Below are positions 8,190 to 18,052 of a DNA stretch of 36,479 nt, in pieces. Where the stretch lies: assembly GCF_030658505.1 (NCBI RefSeq), contig NZ_JAUTXR010000103.1, positions 1 through 36,479 of the forward strand, in the 5' to 3' direction. This DNA is from Stenotrophomonas raiganjensis (SeqCode) (GTDB lineage: Bacteria > Pseudomonadota > Gammaproteobacteria > Xanthomonadales > Xanthomonadaceae). The position numbers were made by a program, and so were the translations under genes. Within the stretch, counting starts at the first letter, position 1. The number at the start of each line of letters is the position of its first letter. Below the pieces are notes generated by a model. It did not search any database and was not told the DNA's origin. It saw only the letters and a list, made by a program, of their open reading frames with translations.

Positions 8190-9264
8190 GGCGCTTCTCC
8201 AGGGCGATCGCCTGGGCACGCTGGGCCAGCAGGTCCGGCGGCGGATCGGCATACAGGAAGTCGAACATCGCCTCGACCGGCTGCACCGGCGTGTTGAGGT
8301 AGAGGTTCACTTCCTCGTCCACGCGCGTGCCGCACTCGGCAACCCACGCGGCTTCCTCGTCTTCGCTCCACACGCCGGCGTTGATCAGGTACTTGCGCAG
8401 GCGCAGCATCGGCTCGCGCTGCCAGGCATCCTTCACTTCGGCGTCGTCGCGGTAGCGGCGCGCGTCATCGGCGGTGGTGTGGTCGGACAGGCGGTAGGTC
8501 ATCAGTTCCAGCACGGTGCCGCCGTCGCCGGCCAGCGCACGTTCGCGCGCCTGCTCCATGGCCGCCAGCACCGCGATCAGGTCGTTGCCGTCCACCTGCA
8601 GGCAGTGCAGGCCACCGGCCAGGCCCTTCTGCGCCAGTGTTTCGGCACCGGTCTGGGCCGAACGCGGAACCGAGATGGCCCAACCGTTGTTGACGATGCA
8701 CAGGATCAGCGGCAGCTTGTAGGCGCCGGCCGAATTCAGTGCTGCGTAGAAGTCGGTCTTGGAGCTGCCGCCGTCGCCGCACACGGCCACCGCGATCTGC
8801 GGTTCCTTGTTGAGCTTGAACTTCAGGGCGGCGCCTGCGGCATGCAGGCACTGGGTGGAAATCGGCACGCAGAACGGGAAGTCCTTGGCCGCGTTGCCGC
8901 CGTAATCGTTGCCGCGTTCGTCGCCGCCCCAGTACATCAGCACGTCGTGCGGGCGCACGCCACGCATGAACATCGCGCCATACTCGCGGTACGAAGGTGC
9001 GAACACGTCGTCCTTCTGCATCGCCGCGCCGATACCCACGTGCGCGGCTTCGTGGCCCAGGCAGGCGGCATAGGTGCCGAGCTTGCCGGTGCGCTGCAGC
9101 GCGATGGATTTGCTGTCGAACGTACGTACGAACAGCATCTGCTTGAACAGCGGTACCAGGACCTTGGGGTCGCGCAGCGACGCGGGCAGGTCATCGCGGA
9201 CGAGCTTGCCGTCCGCGTCCAGGTACTGCAGGTATTCGATCTTGAATTCAGCGGCAACCGTCAT
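8182..9264 (-). CDS. bkdA1: 2-oxoacid dehydrogenase E1 alpha subunit (branched-chain type)
   Basis: 360 residues. The thiamine diphosphate motif runs from GDGGSSK (163-169) to VNN (191-193). The loop YRLSDHTTADD (257-267) resembles the YRxxxHSTxDD loop of branched-chain 2-oxoacid E1alpha more than the YRYHGHSMSDP of pyruvate E1alpha, which is why branched-chain substrates are proposed. The ATG at 9264 is preferred (GAAGG about 10 bases upstream); a GTG four codons earlier is possible. First gene of the operon, divergent from kynA. In this bacterial group the complex would degrade Val, Ile and Leu and supply iso/anteiso fatty acid primers; that role is inference. Confidence 0.92.
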   Translation of the reverse strand: MTVAAEFKIEYLQYLDADGKLVRDDLPASLRDPKVLVPLFKQMLFVRTFDSKSIALQRTGKLGTYAACLGHEAAHVGIGAAMQKDDVFAPSYREYGAMFMRGVRPHDVLMYWGGDERGNDYGGNAAKDFPFCVPISTQCLHAAGAALKFKLNKEPQIAVAVCGDGGSSKTDFYAALNSAGAYKLPLILCIVNNGWAISVPRSAQTGAETLAQKGLAGGLHCLQVDGNDLIAVLAAMEQARERALAGDGGTVLELMTYRLSDHTTADDARRYRDDAEVKDAWQREPMLRLRKYLINAGVWSEDEEAAWVAECGTRVDEEVNLYLNTPVQPVEAMFDFLYADPPPDLLAQRAQAIALEKRHG

Positions 9265-9599
9265 TGCGTACTGCACCTTCGACAGAGAAGTTACAAATGA
9301 TATGAATCGCCATGTTAAGGAACGCGTACGGAATAGCCTTCCTGCGCCGCAACACGGCGATCCCCCGTTTTACCCCTGCCGGCGGGTGAGGGGCCAATAA
9401 CAACAACGTATTCAGTCGTTGCTGCAAAGCATCAGAATACGCCTCTGGCTGACTGCCCGCGCAACCGCCTGATCGGTTCCACGCGCAGGCCTGGCATCGG
9501 GCGATGCTCCACGGCCCTCCGCACGCCCCGGTATGGACCCAGCGGCTGCCAGCGCGGCGGCAACGCGCTACCCTTGCCGCCCCCGATCTGGTCCCGCCC
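9265..9599. promoter_or_regulatory. Divergent regulatory gap between bkdA1 and kynA
   Basis: 335 bp without a gene, more AT-rich near 9290-9310 and 9395-9440 than its surroundings, as expected for promoters. A weak candidate for kynA is TTCAGT at 9411 with CAGAAT 16 bases downstream. No convincing minus-strand promoter, operator palindrome or SMAG unit was found. Confidence 0.35.
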
Positions 9600-10475
9600 A
9601 TGTCCGTCGACAACAACCAACGCGATCTCGAAGCCGGCATCCACACCGACCTGCAGGGACGCCTGACCTACGGCGGCTACCTGCGGCTGGACCAGCTGCT
9701 CAGCGCGCAGCAGCCGTTGTCCAACCCGCCGCACCATGACGAGATGCTCTTCATCATCCAGCACCAGACCTCGGAGCTGTGGCTGAAGCTGCTGGGCCAC
9801 GAACTGCGTGCCGCGATCGGCTTCCTGCAGCGCGATGAAGTCTGGCAGTGCCGCAAGGTGCTGGCGCGCAGCAAGCAGGTGCTGCGCCAGCTGACCGAGC
9901 AGTGGTCGGTGCTGGAAACGCTGACCCCGTCCGAGTACATGGGCTTCCGCGACGTGCTGGGCCCGTCTTCGGGTTTCCAGTCGCTGCAGTACCGCTACAT
10001 CGAGTTCCTGCTGGGCAACAAGAACGCGCAGATGCTGCAGGTGTTCGAGCACGACCCGGCCGGGCAGGCGCAGCTGCGCACCGTGCTGGAGGCGCCGAGC
10101 CTGTACGAGGAATTCCTGAAGTACCTGGCCCGCTTCGGCCATGCCGTCCCGGCGGTCTACGAGGCCCATGACTGGACCCAGCCGCATGTGGCCGACGACG
10201 CACTGCAGCCGGTCTTTGAACGCATCTACCAGGACACCGACCGCTACTGGCGCGAGTATTCGCTGTGCGAGGACCTGGTGGACCTGGAGACCGCCTTCCA
10301 GCTGTGGCGATTCCGACACATGCGCACGGTGATGCGGGTGATCGGCTTCAAGCGCGGCACCGGCGGCTCATCCGGCGTCGGCTTCCTGGCCAAGGCGCTG
10401 GAACTGACCTTCTTCCCCGAGCTGTTCCAGGTGCGCACCAGCCTGCAGGCCGCGCCCCCGGCAGCGCTGGGCTGA
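9600..10475 (+). CDS. kynA: Tryptophan 2,3-dioxygenase
   Basis: 291 residues; a cytosolic haem enzyme that opens the indole ring of L-Trp to N-formylkynurenine, the first step of the kynurenine route. His55 (in [10 protein letters not shown]), Tyr113 and Arg117 (SEYMGFRD), the haem ligand His240 ([12 protein letters not shown]) and Thr254 (KRGTGGS) fall at the residue numbers known for the Xanthomonas campestris enzyme, which also confirms the ATG at 9600 over the longer reading frame upstream. No other kynurenine gene is in the window. It sits 20 kb from the trp biosynthesis cluster, with no visible shared control. Confidence 0.97.
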   Translation: MSVDNNQRDLEAGIHTDLQGRLTYGGYLRLDQLLSAQQPLSNPPHHDEMLFIIQHQTSELWLKLLGHELRAAIGFLQRDEVWQCRKVLARSKQVLRQLTEQWSVLETLTPSEYMGFRDVLGPSSGFQSLQYRYIEFLLGNKNAQMLQVFEHDPAGQAQLRTVLEAPSLYEEFLKYLARFGHAVPAVYEAHDWTQPHVADDALQPVFERIYQDTDRYWREYSLCEDLVDLETAFQLWRFRHMRTVMRVIGFKRGTGGSSGVGFLAKALELTFFPELFQVRTSLQAAPPAALG

Positions 10476-10656
10476 TCCCCATTCAGCTTGGTTCCCGGCG
10501 ATTGGCTGGATCGTTTCAGATGCAAGTTCAGCGAGCAGGTCGGCACCTGCCTCAAACGGCGTGTATTTGACGTGAACGCCAGAAGTCGGTGATCCTCGCG
10601 CGTTGCTCCAACTGCACAGCGGACGTGCTCGTCATCCACCGAACCAGGAAACCCGC

Positions 10657-12156
<1,500 letters not shown>

Positions 12157-12175
12157 TGAAGCGAGGGTAGAAGGC

Positions 12176-12775
12176 ATGCGCAGCAAGCTCGGTGGTGCAA
12201 TGGTGGTGGTCTGTGCGGCGCTGATCGGCGCCTGTTCCCAACCGCAACCACCTGCCGCCGCCGAGCCTACGCAGCCCCTGGATACCCGACCCACCGAGCC
12301 ACCGGTCGCTGACCCCAGCGAGCCGGTGGCCTCGGGCAACACCCCGGTGGCGGCGGACATCGCCGCCATCGCCGGGCTCGGCGCGCAGTTCGACCCGGCC
12401 CGCGATCCCGCCGATGACCTGGCCACCGCCAAGGTGGAAGCCCAGCGCGGCAAGAAGCGCATCCTGCTCGAGGTCGGCAACGCCGCCTGCGATCGCTGCC
12501 AGGCGCTGGACGAGACAGTTGAAGGCAATGGCGACCTGCGCCGCTTCCGCGATGCCCACTACGTGTGGGTGAAGGTCAACGCCAGCGACGAACAGCCCAA
12601 CACCGCCTTCTTCGCCCAGTTCCCCGAAATGGAGCGCGACTATCCGCACCTGCTGGTATTGGACGCCGATGGCAGCCTGCTGGTGTCGCAGGCGACCGGT
12701 GAGCTGCGCAGGGGCGAAGCCTTCCAGCCGGCGCGGGTGAGCGCGTTCCTCAAGCAGTGGGCACCTGACCGGTAG
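12176..12775 (+). CDS. Lipoprotein with thioredoxin-like fold (CxxC)
   Basis: 199 residues. The signal peptide ends in the lipobox LIGAC (lipidated Cys20), followed by a Pro-rich linker (about 22-60). The remaining domain has NAACDRCQALDE, a CDRC motif preceded by LLEVG, and PHLLVLDADGSLL, the pattern of thioredoxin-like DUF255/Thioredoxin_7 proteins. It should be anchored in an envelope membrane and act in thiol redox chemistry; the partner is unknown. It lies 19 bases after the peptide transporter. The TAG stop (12773-12775) is within a GTAG tetranucleotide just before SMAG-like repeats. Confidence 0.8.
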   Translation: MRSKLGGAMVVVCAALIGACSQPQPPAAAEPTQPLDTRPTEPPVADPSEPVASGNTPVAADIAAIAGLGAQFDPARDPADDLATAKVEAQRGKKRILLEVGNAACDRCQALDETVEGNGDLRRFRDAHYVWVKVNASDEQPNTAFFAQFPEMERDYPHLLVLDADGSLLVSQATGELRRGEAFQPARVSAFLKQWAPDR

Positions 12776-12784
12776 TCTCGGTGG

Positions 12785-12836
12785 GTGCCGACCGTTGGTC
12801 GGCACTGATGCGCATCCACGCATGGCCTGGACCTAC
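12785..12836. repeat. Composite SMAG-like palindromes
   Basis: A perfect 9-bp stem GTGCCGACC/GGTCGGCAC with a GTT loop (12785-12805) is followed by a reversed, mutated unit ending in CTAC (12811-12836). Confidence 0.7.
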
Positions 12837-12946
12837 TGCGCGCACCGTCACACTCTCTGAATCGGCATCTCAATTTCGCTACACGCTCGCCGCTACCGGC
12901 AAGGACCTCAGTCGACGCCCCGTCGATGCAACCTACCGGAACGCCC

Positions 12947-14086
12947 ATGCACAGCGACCACGCCGAACGATTGCCCGAACCTGCCAGCGGCCTGGCCGAC
13001 GGCGGAGCCGGCGATGGCGTGACCCTGCCGGCGCAGGAAGCCCTGTTGGACGACGCCGGCACCGGCGAGGAAACCGTCGAACTGGCCCCGCCCCGTCACC
13101 GCCTGCCGCAGATCGCGTTGCCCGACAACGTGGTGTTGAAGGGCGCGGTACAGAAGCTGGTCGAACAGAAATCGCGGCTTGATGCGCTGGCGGCCGAGGG
13201 CCAGCTGGCAGGGTTGCTGCCGCCGGAATGGCAGGGCCACGGCGTGCGTGCGATCGAGCTGTCCACCTTCATCCAGGGCGTGCTGCCGTTCCTGCAGCCA
13301 GGAGAACGTGGCGAAACCGCGCCTGCCCGCCTGCCGGTGCGTCATGTGCTGGGTGACGACAGCCGCTGGGGCCTGGACGATGTGGCCGAACCGAAATCGC
13401 TGGCCTGGTACCTGGCCAGTGATGAGCGCGCCACTGCGGGCAGCAAGGACGTGGCGGAGGCGTACCTGGTGGGGGCGCTGGGCCTGGCGTGGATGCAGGA
13501 AGGGCGCAGCCGCCCGGGCTTCCTGCGTGCGATGGGCCAGGACAGCCTGGCGGCGCGGGTGACCATGCTGGGCTATCCGCCGGCCAACGAACTGGCGCTG
13601 TACAGCGTCACCGCGCATGGCCAGCCGCAGATCTGGTGCGTGCACGGCCGCCGCCGCATGCGCCCGCTGGTGGCTCCGTGGCTGAGTGTCCCGCTGTTGA
13701 CCGCCTATGGCGTGCCGGCGCCGGTGGCGTGGCCGTCCAGCTTCCCACCGGTGGAGGCCGTGGCCGAGCTGCTGGCAAGCGCACGGCTGGGCCGCGCGCT
13801 GCCGGAAGTTGACCTCGGCAAGGTGGTGGCGAAGATCGCCGAGGACGCCGCCTCGGAAGCCTGGCAGCCGGTCAGCCTGCTGCAGCTCAACACCTGGTCA
13901 CCGCGCTGGCATTTCTTCCTGGGCACCTTCGTCGGCTTGCCGTCGCTGTTGCTGGTGGCTGCGGCGCTGGCGCTGCCGGGGGCGGTCGAAGCGGCCACGG
14001 TAGCGGCATCACTTGGCTTCGCCGGCGGTGCCATCGCAGCGCTGGCCGTGCCGTGGATCCACGCGCGGCGCAAGCACCTGAGCTGA
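12947..14086 (+). CDS. Uncharacterised protein with two C-terminal membrane helices
   Basis: 379 residues from the chosen ATG, which has GGAA six bases upstream; an ATG seven codons earlier (12926) lacks a ribosome site. I do not recognise a family. The N-terminal ~60 residues are acidic and probably disordered. A soluble region of about 250 residues follows (PEWQGHGVRAIELSTFIQGV, LAWYLASDERATAG, LYSVTAHGQPQIWCVHGRR). Two hydrophobic helices lie at about 325-348 and 350-372, and the protein ends in basic ARRKHLS, so it looks like a C-tail-anchored inner membrane protein with a cytosolic N-domain. Its stop is the first base of a long inverted repeat. Real gene likely from codon bias and length. 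Confidence 0.72.
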   Translation: MHSDHAERLPEPASGLADGGAGDGVTLPAQEALLDDAGTGEETVELAPPRHRLPQIALPDNVVLKGAVQKLVEQKSRLDALAAEGQLAGLLPPEWQGHGVRAIELSTFIQGVLPFLQPGERGETAPARLPVRHVLGDDSRWGLDDVAEPKSLAWYLASDERATAGSKDVAEAYLVGALGLAWMQEGRSRPGFLRAMGQDSLAARVTMLGYPPANELALYSVTAHGQPQIWCVHGRRRMRPLVAPWLSVPLLTAYGVPAPVAWPSSFPPVEAVAELLASARLGRALPEVDLGKVVAKIAEDAASEAWQPVSLLQLNTWSPRWHFFLGTFVGLPSLLLVAAALALPGAVEAATVAASLGFAGGAIAALAVPWIHARRKHLS

Positions 14087-14166
14087 AAAAAGGGGACGGA
14101 GGGGATTAAGCTGCAATCAGCACATGTGTGCCTGAAACGACTTGATCCCCTCCGTCCCCCTTTTTT
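14086..14166. terminator. Long inverted repeat acting as bidirectional terminator (MITE-like)
   Basis: The left arm AAAAAAGGGGACGGAGGGG plus ATTAAG (14086-14110) pairs with the right arm (14141-14166) except for one inserted G and one T/C change. The 30-bp centre includes GCACATGTGTGC, itself nearly palindromic. A-run and T-run flank the stem, so it works as a terminator both ways. It spans the whole gap between two convergent stop codons. Confidence 0.8.
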
Positions 14167-14167
14167 C

Positions 14168-14659
14168 TCACACCCCTTCGCCCATCCGCTCCAGGCCTTC
14201 GCCGGCCAGGCGCAGGATCAGCTTCTCCAGCAGTTGCTCTTCCTCGTCGCTCAGCACCGACATCAGCTTGCGGGTGATCTCGATCACCATCGGTGCGATG
14301 GTCTCGTACACCTCGAAGCCGGCCGCCGACAGCGCCAGCACCGAACGGCGGCGGTCGTCACCGTGGGTTTCGCGCTTGATGAAGCCGCGTTCCAGCAGGC
14401 GGGCCACGGCGCGGCTGACCGCCACCTTGTCCATCGCCGTGCGGTCGGAGACCTCGCTGGCCGAGGAGCCCGGGTAAAGCGCCAGGATGGTGATGACCCG
14501 CCATTCGGGGATCGCCAGACCGTAACGATCGCCGTATAGCTTGGCGATGTTGCCGCTGACCCGGTTGGACAGCACGCTCAGCCGATACGGCAGGAACTGT
14601 TCCAGGTCGAGCAGGACGTGCGAGGCACGCAGGCGGGTCGAGGCGGGATCGGGGGTCAT
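14168..14659 (-). CDS. MarR family transcriptional regulator (probable regulator of hppD)
   Basis: 163 residues with the MarR winged helix: LYGDRYGLAIPEWRVITILALYPGSSASEVSDRTAMDKVAVSRAVARLLERGFI (helix-turn-helix about 60-95) and the wing RETHGDDRRRSVLAL. The ATG at 14659 has AAGGTG about nine bases upstream. It is divergent from hppD with 129 bp between, so I infer control of tyrosine/homogentisate degradation, perhaps with an aromatic ligand. Homologous roles are known for regulators next to hpd genes in other bacteria, but the target here is not proven. Confidence 0.9.
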   Translation of the reverse strand: MTPDPASTRLRASHVLLDLEQFLPYRLSVLSNRVSGNIAKLYGDRYGLAIPEWRVITILALYPGSSASEVSDRTAMDKVAVSRAVARLLERGFIKRETHGDDRRRSVLALSAAGFEVYETIAPMVIEITRKLMSVLSDEEEQLLEKLILRLAGEGLERMGEGV

Positions 14660-14672
14660 GTTGCGGTGCACC

Positions 14673-14701
14673 TTGCTGGTGGTTTCAAGTGTAACTATAA
14701 G
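14673..14701 (+). promoter_or_regulatory. Predicted hppD promoter with overlapping direct repeat
   Basis: TTGCTG (14673-14678), 17 bases, then TATAAG (14696-14701) make a fair sigma-70 promoter. AAGTGT occurs at 14687-14692 and 14699-14704, a 12-bp period over the -10 box, a plausible site for the divergent MarR protein. Confidence 0.55.
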
Positions 14702-14756
14702 TGTTGGGTCCAGACCCTGCATTCTCGCCGGGTCCCTACCTGCCCGCACCTGGTTT

Positions 14757-14771
14757 GTACCGATGCGGTAC
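14757..14771. promoter_or_regulatory. Inverted repeat upstream of hppD
   Basis: GTACC-N5-GGTAC lies 17 bases before the hppD ATG, just 5' of its ribosome site GGAG (14778-14781). GTACCGAT is also directly repeated here. It may be an operator or a small RNA hairpin. Confidence 0.35.
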
Positions 14772-14788
14772 CGATTCGGAGCCACGCC

Positions 14789-15901
14789 ATGAATACCGCA
14801 GTCCCGACCGCCTCGCACCCCAATCCCGGCATGCAGGTCACCACCTTCGAGAACCCGATGGGCATCGACGGCTTCGAGTTCGTCGAATTCGCCGCCCCGG
14901 CCGGCCGTGGCCAGGAGCTGCACGAGTACTTCCGGAAGATGGGCTTCAGCGCGGTGCTCAAGCACAAGCAGCGTCCGATTACCGTCTATCGCCAGGGCGA
15001 CGTCAACTTCCTGGTCAACGAAGACCCCGATTCGTTCGCCGCCGACTTCGCCGAGAAGCACGGTCCGTGCGCCTGCGGCTTCGCCATCCGCTTCAAGAAG
15101 CCGGGCCAGGAGGTCTACCAGACCGCGCTGGGCAACGGCGCCGAAGCCATTGCCTTCAAGCCGGACAGCAAGGCGGTCAGTGCTCCGGTCATCAAGGGCA
15201 TCGGCGACTGCATGCTGTACCTGGTCGATCGCTACGGCGCGGCCGGCAGCATCTACGACGGCGACTACGAGCCGATCGCCGGTGCCGACCTGCACCCGGT
15301 GGGCTTCGGCCTGACCTTCATCGACCACCTGACCCACAACCTGTACTTCGGCAACATGCAGCAGTGGTCGGATTACTACGAGCGCCTGTTCAACTTCCGC
15401 GAGATCCGCTACTTCGACATCAAGGGCCTGAAGACCGGCCTGGTGTCCAAGGCGATGACCGCGCCGGATGGCATCGTGCGCATCCCGCTGAACGAATCGT
15501 CCGACCCGAAGAGCCAGATCAACGAGTACCTGGACGCCTACAAGGGCGAGGGCATCCAGCACATCGCGTGCTTCACCGAGAACATCTACGACACGGTCGA
15601 AGCGATGCGCGCGCAGGGCGTGGATTTCCTCGACACGCCGGAGACCTACTTCGACGTGATCGACCAGCGCGTGCCGAACCACGGTGAAGACGTGCCGCGC
15701 CTGGCGAAGAACAAGATCCTGATCGATGCCGATCCGGAAACCCACCAGCGCAAGCTGCTGCAGATCTTCACCCAGAACTGCATCGGCCCGATCTTCTTCG
15801 AGATCATCCAGCGCAAGGGCAACGAGGGCTTCGGCGAAGGCAACTTCACCGCGCTGTTCGAGAGCATCGAGCGCGACCAGATCCGCCGCGGCGTGCTGTA
15901 A
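14789..15901 (+). CDS. hppD: 4-hydroxyphenylpyruvate dioxygenase
   Basis: 370 residues; converts 4-hydroxyphenylpyruvate and O2 to homogentisate and CO2, second step of tyrosine breakdown. Two VOC-type halves; the ferrous iron ligands are His180 (FIDHLTHN), His258 (IQHIA) and Glu338 (FFEII). The C-terminal part [27 protein letters not shown] is diagnostic. The ATG at 14789 has GGAG at good spacing; the longer in-frame reading upstream would run into the MarR gene. hmgA, the next enzyme, follows after 104 bp containing two SMAG units. Confidence 0.98.
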   Translation: MNTAVPTASHPNPGMQVTTFENPMGIDGFEFVEFAAPAGRGQELHEYFRKMGFSAVLKHKQRPITVYRQGDVNFLVNEDPDSFAADFAEKHGPCACGFAIRFKKPGQEVYQTALGNGAEAIAFKPDSKAVSAPVIKGIGDCMLYLVDRYGAAGSIYDGDYEPIAGADLHPVGFGLTFIDHLTHNLYFGNMQQWSDYYERLFNFREIRYFDIKGLKTGLVSKAMTAPDGIVRIPLNESSDPKSQINEYLDAYKGEGIQHIACFTENIYDTVEAMRAQGVDFLDTPETYFDVIDQRVPNHGEDVPRLAKNKILIDADPETHQRKLLQIFTQNCIGPIFFEIIQRKGNEGFGEGNFTALFESIERDQIRRGVL

Positions 15902-15910
15902 CGTTCAACG

Positions 15911-15970
15911 GTAGCGCCGGGCCAGGTCCCGGCGCCTGCCCATCTGTAGAGCCGAGCCATGCTCGGCTGC
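15911..15970. repeat. Two SMAG units in the same orientation
   Basis: Unit one starts GTAGCGCCGGG (15911) and closes CCCGGCGC at 15935. Unit two starts GTAGAGCCGAGC (15946) and closes GCTCGGC. They lie between hppD and hmgA and could reduce read-through or protect the 3' end of the hppD message. Confidence 0.85.
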
Positions 15971-16005
15971 TTTCCGTTCCGGTCTCGCCGTACCCAGGAG
16001 CCCTC

Positions 16006-17313
16006 ATGTCCCCCGCCATCACCGCCCGCGGCTACCAGTCCGGCTTCGGCAACGAATTCGCCACCGAGGCCGTCGCCGGCGCGCTGCCGGTCGGGCAGAA
16101 CTCGCCGCAGAAGGTGGCCCACGGCCTGTACGCCGAACAGTTGACCGGCACCGCCTTCACCGCGCCGCGCGGCAGCAACCGCCGCAGCTGGCTGTACCGG
16201 ATCCGTCCGGCGGTCACCCACGGCGAGTTCACTCCCTTCGCGCAGTCGCAGCTGCAGTGTGATTTCGGCGCACAGCCGGCCTCGCCGAACCAGCTGCGCT
16301 GGAGCCCGCTGCCGCTGCCGGAGCTGCCGACCGACTTCGTCGAAGGCCTGTACACGATGGGTGGCAACGGTTCGCCCGACGCGCATGCCGGCGTCGGCAT
16401 CCACCTGTATGCGGCGAACCGCGACATGGTCGGCCGCTATTTCTACAACGCCGATGGCGAACTGCTGATCGTGCCGCAGCTGGGCGCGCTGCGCCTGCTG
16501 ACCGAGATGGGCGTGGTCGAGATCGAGCCGCAGCAGATCGCGGTGATTCCGCGCGGCGTGCGTTTCCGCGTGGAACTGCCGGACGGCCCGAGCCGCGGCT
16601 ACATCTGCGAGAACTACGGTGCGCTGCTGAAGCTGCCCGACCTGGGCCCGATCGGTTCCAACGGACTGGCCAATCCGCGCGACTTCGAGACCCCGCACGC
16701 AGCGTTCGAGGACATCGACGGTGACTTCGAGCTGATCGCCAAGTTCGAGGGCCGCCTGTGGCGTGCGCCGATCGACCATTCGCCGCTGGACGTGGTGGCC
16801 TGGCACGGCAACTACGCGCCGTACCGCTACGACCTGCGCCGCTTCAACACCATCGGTTCGATCAGCTACGACCATCCGGACCCGTCGATCTTCCTGGTGC
16901 TGCATTCGCCCAGCGACACGCCCGGAACCAGCAACATGGACTTCGCGATCTTCCCGCCGCGCTGGCTGGTGGCGCAGAACACGTTCCGCCCGCCGTGGTT
17001 CCACCGCAACATCGCCAGTGAGTTCATGGGCCTGGTGCATGGCGCGTACGACGCCAAGGCCGAAGGCTTCGTGCCCGGCGGCGCCTCGCTGCACAACTGC
17101 ATGAGCGGCCACGGCCCGGACGCGCCGACCTTCGACAAGGCCTCCAACGCAGACCTGTCCAAGGCCGACGTGATCAAGGACACGATGGCCTTCATGTTCG
17201 AGACGCGCGCGGTGATCCGCCCGACCGCACAGGCACTGGCCGCCGGCCACCGCCAGGGCGACTACCAGCAGTGCTGGAACGGCCTGCGCAACAACTTCCG
17301 GTCGTCCCGCTAG
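16006..17313 (+). CDS. hmgA: Homogentisate 1,2-dioxygenase
   Basis: 435 residues; opens homogentisate to maleylacetoacetate. [14 protein letters not shown] at the start is the family signature. Iron ligands: His333 and Glu339 ([12 protein letters not shown]) and His363 ([12 protein letters not shown]). AGGAG lies six bases before the ATG. Loss of this enzyme gives brown pyomelanin in many bacteria. The usual next genes, maleylacetoacetate isomerase and fumarylacetoacetase, are not downstream here. Confidence 0.98.
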   Translation: MSPAITARGYQSGFGNEFATEAVAGALPVGQNSPQKVAHGLYAEQLTGTAFTAPRGSNRRSWLYRIRPAVTHGEFTPFAQSQLQCDFGAQPASPNQLRWSPLPLPELPTDFVEGLYTMGGNGSPDAHAGVGIHLYAANRDMVGRYFYNADGELLIVPQLGALRLLTEMGVVEIEPQQIAVIPRGVRFRVELPDGPSRGYICENYGALLKLPDLGPIGSNGLANPRDFETPHAAFEDIDGDFELIAKFEGRLWRAPIDHSPLDVVAWHGNYAPYRYDLRRFNTIGSISYDHPDPSIFLVLHSPSDTPGTSNMDFAIFPPRWLVAQNTFRPPWFHRNIASEFMGLVHGAYDAKAEGFVPGGASLHNCMSGHGPDAPTFDKASNADLSKADVIKDTMAFMFETRAVIRPTAQALAAGHRQGDYQQCWNGLRNNFRSSR

Positions 17314-17324
17314 CGGGGTGGGGG

Positions 17325-17376
17325 CCGGCTTTGGTCGGTACAGATCCTGATCGCATCCACGCCATGCGTGGATGAT
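17325..17376. repeat. Degenerate composite SMAG-like palindromes
   Basis: GGCCGGCTTTGGTCGG is a worn copy of the GTGCCGACC/GGTCGGCAC palindrome. It is followed by a perfect 9-bp stem CATCCACGC/GCGTGGATG (17354-17374). They separate the convergent hmgA and the unknown gene at 17389. Confidence 0.6.
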
Positions 17377-17388
17377 TACCGCCGGAAC

Positions 17389-17928
17389 CTACGCTTGCGC
17401 CACCTCGGTGAACGCGTCGCAGTGCTCCAGCGGCAGTGCCTCCAGCAGGCGCTGGCGCACGCGCTGGCAATAGCCTTCCGAAGTCAGGCCGGGCAGCAGC
17501 TGCATCGCCGACTGCAGCCGCCGCAGCACCTCTTCCTCCGCGCGGGCCTGCTGCAGGTCGCGGAACAGTGCTGCCGCCTGCGGGTGGCGCTGCATTTCCA
17601 GAATGCCCAGCACGTAGATGCGTGCGGCCACCACCGAGCGGCGACGCTCGACCGGCGTGGCAGGCGCGGCCGGTGGTGCCTGCGGAACCGCGGTGGGTTC
17701 AGCAGCGACTACGGGGGAGGGCGATGCCACACCCCGACCGGTGCTCAGATAGCCCGCCTGCACCAGCTGGATGACCATCGCCGGCGCCTCCTGGCCGAGC
17801 AGGCCCGTCAGGTCGGCGACGGTGCGCTGGCCGTCGCACAGGATCAGCAGCCGGCGCTGGCGCATATCCAGCGGCGCGCGGTGGGCCTGCAGCGCGGTTC
17901 GGGCGAGATCGGTCTTGCGCGGTTGCAT
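17389..17928 (-). CDS. Uncharacterised cytosolic protein
   Basis: 179 residues from the ATG at 17928; an upstream in-frame ATG would add nine residues and neither has a strong ribosome site. No family is recognised. The N-terminal ~60 residues (RLLILCDGQRTVADLTGLLG, MVIQLVQAGYLSTG) look like a small winged-helix-type domain as found attached to regulators. A Pro/Ala/Val-rich linker (about 66-92) follows, then a helical C-domain rich in Arg, Gln and Leu with two cysteines. No signal peptide. Divergent from a lipoprotein gene 124 bp away. Confidence 0.65.
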   Translation of the reverse strand: MQPRKTDLARTALQAHRAPLDMRQRRLLILCDGQRTVADLTGLLGQEAPAMVIQLVQAGYLSTGRGVASPSPVVAAEPTAVPQAPPAAPATPVERRRSVVAARIYVLGILEMQRHPQAAALFRDLQQARAEEEVLRRLQSAMQLLPGLTSEGYCQRVRQRLLEALPLEHCDAFTEVAQA

Positions 17929-18052
17929 GGAAAGACAGCCAAGTCGGTGCATGCCGAGCCTGAACGAAGGCGATGAAACGGCGATGACAATGCAGCGCCT
18001 GCACGCCCGCTGGGATAGCGTGCAGGCATCTACGTGCCAGGGAGCCGCACCG

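Noticed and set aside
9276..9276. GTG four codons upstream as the E1alpha start
   Set aside because: The GAAGG that would serve as ribosome site directly touches this GTG, while it is well spaced for the ATG at 9264.
10569..10600. TTGACG as -35 box of the peptide transporter promoter
   Set aside because: No acceptable -10 box lies 15-19 bases downstream.
12785..12836. Closely spaced palindromes as a CRISPR-like array
   Set aside because: Only two unlike palindromes, no regular spacers and no cas genes in the window. They belong to the REP/SMAG-like repeats.
14660..15745. Minus-strand open frame that would extend the MarR protein to 525 residues across hppD
   Set aside because: The extension is the antisense of hppD. 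The MarR domain starts at the ATG at 14659 with a fair ribosome site.
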